Below, one piece after another: positions 1-6,202 of a stretch of 6,202 bases of DNA (position 1 is the stretch's first letter; the number at the start of each line of letters is the position of its first letter). The notes below the pieces were generated by a model. It ran no database searches, was not told the origin of the DNA, and saw only the letters and a program-made list of their open reading frames with translations. The translations under genes were made by a program, and so were the position numbers. Source of the stretch: Actinomycetota bacterium (GTDB lineage: Bacteria > Actinomycetota > Actinomycetes > Nanopelagicales > Nanopelagicaceae); the NCBI GenBank assembly GCA_947480465.1, contig CANKCT010000054.1, forward strand, positions 1 through 6,202, given 5' to 3'.

Positions 1-1259
1 AAAAGTGTGCCAATCTGTGTGTAGCACGGTAGTGGTTCAGTCACGGTTAATGTAAACGTTGCCGTTGCTTCGTCATTAGCAGAATTGAAAGCAGTAATTG
101 TATAAACCGTCTCGGCTTTAACTTCTGTTGGTGATCCACTCAAAGTTCCATTGGTAATATCAAAAATTAAACCGGCTGGTGCTAAAGGTGAAATCGAATA
201 GCGATTAACTGGTCCACCTGTGCTTGAAACTGAGTATCCAATAAGCGGAGATCCGGCAGCTACGCTTTCGTTTCCAGGTGTAATGGCAATAATCGGAAGT
301 GCAACAGGTGCCGCGATAGTTTGTACTGATGAAGCTGCAGAACGATCACTATCGCCCACCGCATTTTTTGCTACAACCTTTACTACATAGGTACCTGCGC
401 TCAAACCATTAATTGTTGTGGTGCGATCTGCGGCACTTAGGGTTGCAGTTTTGTCGGCAATATCTAGCGTTGTCGTATTGTCTATGAGATATACCTTATA
501 ACCATCGATGGTGCTGCCGCCGTTGCTGGTTGGCTCTAGCCAGTTAACAGTAATCGAAGTTCCACTGACATCTGCTGTTGGGGCAGCAGGTGCTGATGGA
601 GCACTTGGAATTGCAACGGACGCAAAAACTGACTCTGCTGATGATCCCAATGCGTTATTTGCAGTGATTTTAAATACATAGCTCGCACCAGCGGTTAATC
701 CAGAAACAACTTTCTCTGTTGCATCAGAAGCTACAGTCACAGGTGAGCTCAAGCTCGTTGATGTGATTGTGTAACTTGTCAGCGCTAGTCCACCAGTATT
801 TGTCAGTGTTGGTGGGCTCCAAGTCAAAGTTGCTTGACCGGGTGCAGCAACAACGGAAACAACTGACGGCGCAGTTGGAATCGATTGGGCTTGAAAAGTT
901 GAGCTAGAACTATCGCTTGAATTCGCATCAATATCGATTGCACGAACGATGAAACTATAAGTAAGACCACCTGTTAATCCTTCAACCACATATTCATATG
1001 AAGTAAGTCCTGAAACATAGTTAACGGTTTCTGACTTCAGAATTGATCCATCTTTTGATGTCACAACTTGATATGCGATAGAACCTACTGTTGCACTCCA
1101 CTTCACACTAACCGCCGCCGCATTGATTGCGGTATCAGCGACAGATGCATTTGTGACCGTAACATCGGTAGGTGCGTTAGCAGCTGCATGTGCATCCACT
1201 ACGAAACCTAAAGTTAAGAGTGCAATGACAGGTGCAATTAACAGACGTCGAATTTTCAT
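1..1259 (-). CDS. secreted fibronectin type III / He_PIG-like Ig domain protein, C-terminus outside window
   Basis: The frame runs from ATG at 1259-1257 to the window edge without a stop (419 full codons). It starts with a Sec-type signal peptide. Three FN3 domains follow: about residues 29-125 (core Trp54, Y-Q-V-V after it), 129-217 (Trp147; T-G-G-L-x-L-T-S-Y-x-I motif) and 223-316 (Trp240; N-G-G-S-x-I-D-G-Y-K-V motif). Residues about 322-407 match the putative-Ig He_PIG pattern, with P-A-G-L-I-F-D-x-x-N-G-T-L-S-G-S-P-T at 361-378 and a closing T-F-T-L-T-V strand. The only cysteine in the visible part is Cys412, just after this domain, so a different region probably begins there. FN3 and He_PIG domains are protein or carbohydrate interaction modules in bacterial secreted enzymes and adhesins. 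No catalytic domain is visible, but one could lie in the missing C-terminal part. The start was chosen because it gives a complete signal peptide and sits 4 nt after the upstream stop, which points to an operon with the giant repeat protein. Confidence 0.93.
   Translation of the reverse strand, partial: MKIRRLLIAPVIALLTLGFVVDAHAAANAPTDVTVTNASVADTAINAAAVSVKWSATVGSIAYQVVTSKDGSILKSETVNYVSGLTSYEYVVEGLTGGLTYSFIVRAIDIDANSSDSSSSTFQAQSIPTAPSVVSVVAAPGQATLTWSPPTLTNTGGLALTSYTITSTSLSSPVTVASDATEKVVSGLTAGASYVFKITANNALGSSAESVFASVAIPSAPSAPAAPTADVSGTSITVNWLEPTSNGGSTIDGYKVYLIDNTTTLDIADKTATLSAADRTTTINGLSAGTYVVKVVAKNAVGDSDRSAASSVQTIAAPVALPIIAITPGNESVAAGSPLIGYSVSSTGGPVNRYSISPLAPAGLIFDITNGTLSGSPTEVKAETVYTITAFNSANDEATATFTLTVTEPLPCYTQIGTL
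1185..1259 (-). other. Sec signal peptide of the FN3 protein
   Basis: Residues 1-25 have a short basic n-region (M-K-I-R-R), a hydrophobic core from Leu6 to Val21 (L-L-I-A-P-V-I-A-L-L-T-L-G-F-V-V) and a c-region D-A-H-A. The A-H-A box at 23-25 predicts signal peptidase I cleavage between Ala25 and Ala26. There is no lipobox cysteine, so this is not a lipoprotein, and no twin-arginine motif of the S-R-R-x-F-L-K type. The mature protein is therefore expected outside the cytoplasmic membrane. The cleavage site was picked by eye. Confidence 0.88.
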
Positions 1260-1280
1260 ATGACTATTTCGCCACTTCTA
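1260..1280 (-). promoter_or_regulatory. gene junction with 4-nt spacer; probable translational coupling, weak ribosome binding site
   Basis: The TAG stop of the giant gene (1266-1264) is followed by TCAT and then the ATG of the FN3 gene. The only purine-rich stretch just upstream is AGAAGTGG (1279-1272), which is a poor match to the Shine-Dalgarno consensus and ends 12 nt from the ATG. No promoter or terminator fits in the spacer, so the FN3 gene is expected to be on the same transcript. Its initiation probably depends on ribosomes finishing the upstream gene. Confidence 0.5.
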
Positions 1281-4200
1281 ATTTGATGGTTCCTAGATCG
1301 GCGGCAAGATCGCCATTGAAAGTTAGATCCGACGTACTTAAATACGATGCAAGATCTGGTCTACCTAATGCCAGAATCTTGATACGCCACTGCTTTGCCG
1401 GATCTAGTTGTAAACCAAATCCACCAGTTGCATTTGTCGACGTCGTGATGGCAGTGCCACTATCAGTGCTCATAACACCACCAACTACTAAGTTAGCGTA
1501 AACAACTGCTCCTACGACAGGAGAATTATCTGGTCCATGAACTACACCAGTCACATTTCCACTTGAGAGTGTGATTGTCAGCTTGAGTACATCGGCACCT
1601 GGTGTCGATGTGACTTGTCCAGCGCTGCACGTTGAAGCAGCAATACCAGCACTAGTAACTGATACGAGACAGATAGTTCTAGATCCGGCACGTCCGCCAC
1701 CTGGATAAGAAGTAACTCTGAACCAAGTTGTAACGCCACCTTCTGGTGACAACATCACACTTGAGCGACCTTGATCATCGAGACCGTATCCGCCTGCCCA
1801 TGATGATGAAGTACAAGCTTCACCATCAGTGCAGCGTTCGATTCCGATCCAACCCCACTTATTAGCAATTGTGCCATTTGGAGATTTCACAGTGAACGTT
1901 GCATTCGGAGCAGCAAGTTGGTAGCTCGCATTGTTAACTGCAGACTGTAAATATCCAGCTCCAGCGTTGTCATATGTCTTGCTCGAATACAAGGCACGCT
2001 TGTCATAAGGGGCGTTAACTTCAACAGCTAACTTATTGATTGCACCTAAATCAATATTGAATGCAGCGGTGCCAGTTGAATCAGTAACTCCACCTGCAAT
2101 CCAATAACGCCCGCCGCCGTTATCAATATTAAAGATTGATACCCATGCACCTTGACCTGCGGCGGCTCCACCTGGGAGCAAGACGCGCAGTTTGGTATTA
2201 GGTGCAGCAAATGCAATGGTGCCCGCATTTGTAGATGGATATGCAGATCCAATCGTTGCAGCTGTGATATCCGGGATACCACCACAACGTGGGGCATCGC
2301 CAGCATTGCATTCCCAACGAACAATGCTGGTGTTGCCCCATGGAGGATCTACCCACATACGCAAACGCTGTCCGGCAATTCCGTATACAACATTTGAATC
2401 TGCAATGGCTTGATTATCAATGAAGAGTGAGACTTTTCCAGTACTCGATGACTGTGAATATGTATTCCAGTTTCCGAAACCGATTCCAACGCCAGCATTT
2501 GCAACTGGATTGTTCAATCCATCAACAAGTGTGAAGGTCAAGTTTGGTGCACGAAGAGAAAGCTCAACAGTCTTACCGCCACCAATTCCTGCTTTCACGC
2601 AACCACCTATTGATGTGGTTATCGCACCAGAAAGAATTGTTACTTCACAGCGCGCCGATCGGGCATCAGTTGAATTTCCCCACGGTGTATTTGCCTCAAG
2701 CAAATAAGTTCCGTCAGATAAAGCCATTGAGAATGAACCAGTAGTGCGTGAATTAACACCGAACTGCCAGAAGTTTTCACCGGTTGCTTTATCAATTGGC
2801 ACAACCCAACTATTCATAAGTGCAGTGCCGTTAGATGCTTTTACAACACCAGTAACAGATGGTGCGGCAAGAGATACAGTCCATACGCGATTTCCTGGTG
2901 GTGGAGTTGTTGGTGTAACAACTGCTCCACTCGATTTCACCGTAACAACTGGTACCGCAGATACATCGGTATCTGGAATAACAATGGAGTAGACCTGTTT
3001 TGTGTTAATCGATGTGCTGTTCTGTGATGGGTTTACATTTATTGTGTAAAGGGTTTCACCCGAAGAATTACCTGGAGCATTTAATGAGAAGGCACCGTTG
3101 ATATCTGTGCTTGCTCCGCCGACCCATTTATTCTCGCTCTCATTGAACAATTCAATCCAAGTAAATGGGACAACGGCTGTACCGCCACCAGCAACAGGCT
3201 CAGTCACGATGCCACGAATATTTGGTTGTGCCAATGCGATTGTCTTCGATCGAATATAACTACCGCCCGAAGGAGTTTCGGCATCTACTAAAGCGAACGT
3301 AGATGTATACGCATTAGCTACCGAAGTTCCTCCGATTTCTACGCGTGCGTTAAAGGCAAGTTCTGGGTTAAGGATGTTGATTCGAGCAACTCCCGAAGCA
3401 TCAGTTGCTGCAGCACCTAACCAGCCAACACCGTCACGATCGATATTTACCCAAGCGTTTGCAACTGGTTGTCCACCAGCTGTAACTGTGATCTGGGTAT
3501 TTGGAGCTTGGAGTCGGATTTCTATTGAACACGATGGAGTGCTATTTGCAATCACACATGGTGTTGTGCCTAGAAGTGCATTCAATGCAGTTGTACCGGT
3601 ATATCTACGCATTGAGTAGCGAACATTAAAGTTTTCGCGAACTTCTAGTACGGCGTACTCATCGAAAGCTGTAAATCCTAACGGTGCAGAAAGTGCCCAT
3701 TGGCCAGTTGAATTGGAATTTGTACAAGACCATGTATATGCCTGACCTGGAGTAAAGCAGATCTGAGCATTTGCAATAATCGAAGTACCATCTGGAGATT
3801 TAAGCGTTCCTAACCAAGTTGGAGAGTTAAGTGCCAAAGTGATATTGGCAGCATCTGCTCCAGATGTATTAGTAGTTACAACACCATTTGCATCAATCGT
3901 GAATTGACCTAATGGATATGCGTTGCCTAATTCAGTAGAGCCATATGGTGCTCGGGCCATGAGTGTGTAGACACCAGCAGGAAGTGACATAGCAAAAGTG
4001 CCTGTAGCAGATGTATTTGTGGAGTATTCCCACATCTCTTTTCCTGTTGCAACATCTGTTGCAATTACTTGAGAATCGCGAACCGGTGAAGAACTAGGTG
4101 ATAAAACTCGACCCTTCAGGCTTGCAGTACCTAATGTAAGAGTTGAAACACCATTAACAGGAGTAACTCCATTAACAGTTGCTGTTACTACTTCACCGAC

Positions 4201-6202
4201 CTTTGTTGCGGTGAGAGTGTAAACTCGCTTAGTTGCACCAGCTACCGAACCATCCCATGGTGGATTAATAGTCAGTTCATAAGTTCCGGCATCGGGCAGT
4301 GAGAACCCGCCAGTCATTGTTGTTGCATTTGTATAGCCCCAATCAATGAACTGACCATTCTTGCGAATTTCAAAGTTTGTATTTGCAAGTCCATCAACAC
4401 CATTGGCGGTAATTCGAATAGTAATTGATGGTGCATTCAAAACAATTGGCGAGAAGCCTTCTGGCAAAGAAATTACGCCCTGTGCATCAACTGTGAACTC
4501 TTTGGAATACGACAATGTAGCGCCAGCAAATCCATTTGGATCAATACGCAAGCGGTATTTTCCTGGCTCTGTTACTGACATTGACAACTTGCCTTGTCCA
4601 TCTGTTCCTGCAGATGTTTGTGTCCAATCCCAATTATTATTTTGGGCATTCCATACTTGTAACTGTGCCCAGATAGATTTGGCGTTTGTTGACACTGCTA
4701 ATACGCCTTGCGAGTTTTGAACAACAGGTGCGACATTTGCTGTGGCAGGTGAAAGTGTGAATACACCATTTATAGGACTAACTGGCGCTCCGCCTTTAGT
4801 CGTAATTTGTACATTCAAATTAGCATCGACAGTCACTATATAAACTGCTTGAGCAAGGCCCGCAATCGCTAACTCGTTTCGCGGTGGATTGACGTAGAAG
4901 GTATAGGTGCCTTCAGTTAAAAACACACCGACTCTTCCGCCAGCCGTTGGATTTAGATCGAGATTACCAGCCCATGTGGACCCACCATTGAGTCCACCGT
5001 TTTCAATGCTTTTCTGCATCTCAACCCAACCATAATTAAGCCCTAAACCTTGAGTAGTTGGATTTGCAATAAAGAGCTTCACATTTGGTGAGCGCATAAC
5101 AATTTTGATTGCAGACAATGAGGCCGTAAATGAACCGTTAGAAGTGAGACTTACTTGATTAGATCCATTTACATAAATTAAGTCGCTATAGGAAATTGAT
5201 AGGTCAGCAATTCCCTGAGGTGTTGCAACAATTCGATAAATCGTATTGTCTTGACCATCTAGTGAATTGTGGGTCAGATTAAATACCCAGCTATTTGTAG
5301 GGGCCCAGAAACCAAAGTTCTCCCAAATCCAGTTATCTCCAGATTTGCGCTGCAACTGCATGGAAATTCCCTTACCCGCACCAATAGTTATTGGGGTTTG
5401 GTTATTTGTAGAGTCAACGAAGACACCACTGACATTAGGAGTATTTGCATAAAGCTTCCACTTGCCAGTGACCTGATCTTTGGTTGCGCCAGTAACAACA
5501 ATTGTCTGTCCATTACCTGACACTGTTACATCGTATTTTCTAACTGCAAGTCCTGAGCTTGAGCTTGGATTTACACGAATTTGATAGTTTCCGTCGGTCA
5601 GCGTTGCTGAAGCTTCACCGGTTGAGTTTGAACCATAGCCGCGACAAGACGTTGTATTTCCAGCGCCATCTACTGTGCAGATATCAAACCATGAGCCTGT
5701 TAGCGCAACATCTCCAACAGGGTTGAGCATAGTCGCAACAAAATTTGCCTTCGCCGGCATTAAAATATAATTGCCGTTCACATCTTTAGCTGGAGTTGTG
5801 CCAGTAAATGTAATCGAACCATCTTGTGCAACAGTCACGGTATATGTGCGAAGTGCATATGCACCAACATTTACTCGTACATTGAGTTCAAAAGTTCCAA
5901 CCGGAATTGCAAGACTACCAAAGCCGGATTGATTTATTCCACTTGCTGAACACACTTCTGCATTACAGAAATCTACTTGCCCACCTATTTTCATACCCGA
6001 AAATGGCTGGTTAGTATCTGGGTTTACGATTTGATAGAAGAAATTTGAAATATGTGGGGCAAGTAAATAGTTACCATCCCCATCTTTACTTGGTGCAGGG
6101 CTATCAAATGTAACAACACCTTGTGCTGACACAGTAAATTTATAAAGCTTGCGCATGTAGATGAGTTCGTTAGCGCCGACTTCTAGGTCGTATCGTCCTG
6201 GC
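1264..6202 (-). CDS. giant tandem-module (CnaB/carboxypeptidase-regulatory-like) extracellular protein, N-terminus outside window
   Basis: The frame is open from the window edge (first full codon at 6201) to a TAG stop at 1266-1264, giving 1645 residues. The Met codon at 6156 is not the start: the 15 codons before it are open and read as the end of a preceding module (P-G-R-Y-D-L-E-V), so the true start lies upstream. Residues below are counted from that Met. The visible protein is about 15 tandem beta-rich modules of 95-120 residues. Recurring marks are a strand with W-V/I-x-I, a T-D-x-x-G or S-T-G turn, G-x-Y-x-L/V, and N/D-P-P-W-G. This resembles the CnaB and CarboxypepD_reg-like beta-sandwich families, which usually form stalks or scaffold domains in secreted proteins; the assignment is by pattern only. 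There are 16 cysteines, in eight close pairs, which suits disulfides outside the cell. I see no catalytic motif, LPXTG-like signal or C-terminal membrane helix. The secretion signal, if present, is beyond the window. A structural or adhesive role is inferred. The reading frame is certain; the function is not known. Confidence 0.93.
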   Translation of the reverse strand, partial: PGRYDLEVGANELIYMRKLYKFTVSAQGVVTFDSPAPSKDGDGNYLLAPHISNFFYQIVNPDTNQPFSGMKIGGQVDFCNAEVCSASGINQSGFGSLAIPVGTFELNVRVNVGAYALRTYTVTVAQDGSITFTGTTPAKDVNGNYILMPAKANFVATMLNPVGDVALTGSWFDICTVDGAGNTTSCRGYGSNSTGEASATLTDGNYQIRVNPSSSSGLAVRKYDVTVSGNGQTIVVTGATKDQVTGKWKLYANTPNVSGVFVDSTNNQTPITIGAGKGISMQLQRKSGDNWIWENFGFWAPTNSWVFNLTHNSLDGQDNTIYRIVATPQGIADLSISYSDLIYVNGSNQVSLTSNGSFTASLSAIKIVMRSPNVKLFIANPTTQGLGLNYGWVEMQKSIENGGLNGGSTWAGNLDLNPTAGGRVGVFLTEGTYTFYVNPPRNELAIAGLAQAVYIVTVDANLNVQITTKGGAPVSPINGVFTLSPATANVAPVVQNSQGVLAVSTNAKSIWAQLQVWNAQNNNWDWTQTSAGTDGQGKLSMSVTEPGKYRLRIDPNGFAGATLSYSKEFTVDAQGVISLPEGFSPIVLNAPSITIRITANGVDGLANTNFEIRKNGQFIDWGYTNATTMTGGFSLPDAGTYELTINPPWDGSVAGATKRVYTLTATKVGEVVTATVNGVTPVNGVSTLTLGTASLKGRVLSPSSSPVRDSQVIATDVATGKEMWEYSTNTSATGTFAMSLPAGVYTLMARAPYGSTELGNAYPLGQFTIDANGVVTTNTSGADAANITLALNSPTWLGTLKSPDGTSIIANAQICFTPGQAYTWSCTNSNSTGQWALSAPLGFTAFDEYAVLEVRENFNVRYSMRRYTGTTALNALLGTTPCVIANSTPSCSIEIRLQAPNTQITVTAGGQPVANAWVNIDRDGVGWLGAAATDASGVARINILNPELAFNARVEIGGTSVANAYTSTFALVDAETPSGGSYIRSKTIALAQPNIRGIVTEPVAGGGTAVVPFTWIELFNESENKWVGGASTDINGAFSLNAPGNSSGETLYTINVNPSQNSTSINTKQVYSIVIPDTDVSAVPVVTVKSSGAVVTPTTPPPGNRVWTVSLAAPSVTGVVKASNGTALMNSWVVPIDKATGENFWQFGVNSRTTGSFSMALSDGTYLLEANTPWGNSTDARSARCEVTILSGAITTSIGGCVKAGIGGGKTVELSLRAPNLTFTLVDGLNNPVANAGVGIGFGNWNTYSQSSSTGKVSLFIDNQAIADSNVVYGIAGQRLRMWVDPPWGNTSIVRWECNAGDAPRCGGIPDITAATIGSAYPSTNAGTIAFAAPNTKLRVLLPGGAAAGQGAWVSIFNIDNGGGRYWIAGGVTDSTGTAAFNIDLGAINKLAVEVNAPYDKRALYSSKTYDNAGAGYLQSAVNNASYQLAAPNATFTVKSPNGTIANKWGWIGIERCTDGEACTSSSWAGGYGLDDQGRSSVMLSPEGGVTTWFRVTSYPGGGRAGSRTICLVSVTSAGIAASTCSAGQVTSTPGADVLKLTITLSSGNVTGVVHGPDNSPVVGAVVYANLVVGGVMSTDSGTAITTSTNATGGFGLQLDPAKQWRIKILALGRPDLASYLSTSDLTFNGDLAADLGTIKLEVAK
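1267..1563 (-). repeat. terminal module M15, shortened cap of the array
   Basis: Residues 1532-1630. It starts with N-V-T-G-V-V-H-G-P-D-N-S-P-V-V-G-A-V-V, the textbook-like opening of a CarboxypepD_reg domain, followed by T-N-A-T-G-G-F-G-L-Q-L. It departs from the other modules: no N/D-P-P-W-G motif, no cysteines, and no NG-x-Y-x-L hairpin linker. The chain stops at L-G-T-I-K-L-E-V-A-K. It therefore looks like an end cap of the rod rather than one more internal unit. There is no hydrophobic segment, LPXTG-like motif or positively charged tail after it. Confidence 0.6.
2551..2865 (-). repeat. module M11, carboxypeptidase-regulatory-like unit (pair of M7)
   Basis: Residues 1098-1202. It opens with A-P-S-V-T-G-V-V-K, then N-S-W-V-V-P-I-D-K-A-T-G-E-N-F-W, T-G-S-F-S-M-A-L-S-D-G-T-Y-L-L and N-T-P-W-G-N-S-T. 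It aligns without gaps to M7 over the central 50 or so residues. Unlike M7 it carries a cysteine pair (Cys1170 and Cys1186) in the hairpin that follows the core, so the pair was gained or lost after the two modules diverged. It is preceded by a Pro/Thr-rich stretch at 1081-1088 (T-P-T-T-P-P-P-G), which looks like a flexible hinge between M10 and M11. Confidence 0.65.
3826..4128 (-). repeat. module M7, carboxypeptidase-regulatory-like unit (pair of M11)
   Basis: Residues 677-777 of the giant protein. The order is an L-K-G-R-V-L-S-P opening strand, the D-V-A-T-G-K-E-M-W segment, a T-G-T-F-A-M-S-L-P-A-G-V-Y-T-L strand pair and then R-A-P-Y-G. This opening (x-G-x-V-x-x-P-x-x-x-P-V) followed by G-x-F-x-x-x-L-P-x-G-x-Y is the pattern known from CarboxypepD_reg-like domains, making M7 and M11 the clearest representatives of the fold in the array. 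The linker after it has F-T-I-D-A-N-G-V-V-T. It has no cysteine. Confidence 0.65.

Larger units (their letters stand above)
1267..6051 (-). repeat. array of about 15 degenerate tandem protein modules
   Basis: Approximate module boundaries, in residues counted from Met at 6156: M1 36-135, M2 136-238, M3 239-356, M4 357-473, M5 474-574, M6 575-676, M7 677-777, M8 778-883, M9 884-976, M10 977-1097, M11 1098-1202, M12 1203-1317, M13 1318-1415, M14 1416-1531, M15 1532-1630. A partial module (M0) precedes M1. Many begin with an A-P-N/S or S-P-N/T step followed by a beta strand. The repeat exists at protein level only: I found no long identical stretch in the DNA, so the duplications are old or the units are held apart by selection. 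The closest pair by eye is M7 and M11, sharing D-x-A-T-G-E/K-x-x-W, the pattern T-G-S/T-F-x-M-x-L, and A-x-x-P-Y/W-G. Boundaries are by eye and could move by 5-10 residues. Confidence 0.8.

Noticed and set aside
1..1259. Secreted glycoside hydrolase or protease
   Set aside because: FN3 domains often accompany such enzymes, but the visible 419 residues contain only the signal peptide, FN3 and Ig-like domains; no catalytic motif can be shown.
1260..1263. Promoter or terminator between the two genes
   Set aside because: The spacer is 4 nt. No hairpin with a T-run, nor a convincing -10/-35 pair, was seen around the junction.
1232..1501. Plus-strand open frame of 89 codons across the gene junction
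   Set aside because: It is antisense to both genes, with no recognisable domain; the minus-strand frames are clearly the coding ones. The same holds for the other short plus-strand frames at 2152-2992, 3374-3619, 4361-4720 and 5267-5520.
2046..2324. Minus-strand 92-codon open frame inside the giant gene
   Set aside because: It is an alternate frame of modules M12-M13, with no domain pattern of its own; the main frame through it is continuous.
6154..6156. Met codon as the start of the giant gene
   Set aside because: The frame stays open to the window edge, and the 15 codons before it read as the G-x-Y-x-L strand of a preceding module. No signal peptide follows this Met.
1264..6202. DNA-level tandem repeat or CRISPR-like array
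   Set aside because: The periodicity is seen only in the protein. Short matches at the P-P-W-G codons (for example near 2337 and 4257) are only about a dozen bases with differences, and spacing is irregular.

Overview
The window holds two partial protein-coding genes, both read on the minus strand and separated by only 4 nt. No RNA gene, mobile element, CRISPR array, clear promoter or terminator was recognised. Base composition looks like the mid-40s % GC (estimated by eye). The coding style is that of secreted bacterial surface proteins: rich in Ala, Thr, Ser, Asn, Gly and Val, with many beta-sandwich modules. FN3 plus putative-Ig (He_PIG-like) domains behind a Sec signal peptide, next to a giant carboxypeptidase-regulatory-like/CnaB-like repeat protein, would fit a low-to-mid-GC actinobacterium such as the freshwater Nanopelagicales (acI) type. 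That placement is a weak inference; there is no taxonomic marker in the window.

Layout, in transcription order (right to left). From 6202 to 1264 runs the C-terminal part (1645 codons visible, start outside the window) of a very large protein built from about 15 consecutive beta-rich modules of roughly 95-120 residues. Each module has a core resembling CnaB/CarboxypepD_reg folds (a Trp-containing strand, a T-D-x-x-G turn, a G-x-Y-x-L/V strand, then an N/D-P-P-W-G-like motif), usually followed by a hairpin linker (Y-x-V-T-V...G-x-V...NG-x-Y-x-L). It ends at a TAG stop without a visible sortase motif or membrane anchor. Four nucleotides later, at 1259, begins a second secreted protein with a clear signal peptide, three fibronectin type III domains and a He_PIG/cadherin-like Ig domain. 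It runs off the window at base 1.

The tight spacing argues for co-transcription and probably translational coupling, so the two products are likely made together and exported. A plausible reading is a cell-surface or extracellular adhesion/stalk system: a long repeat rod plus an FN3/Ig partner. No enzymatic domain is visible in either gene, and the function is unknown. The most interesting features are the module architecture, a possible four-module higher-order period, and the arrangement of all 16 cysteines as eight close pairs at two recurring positions.
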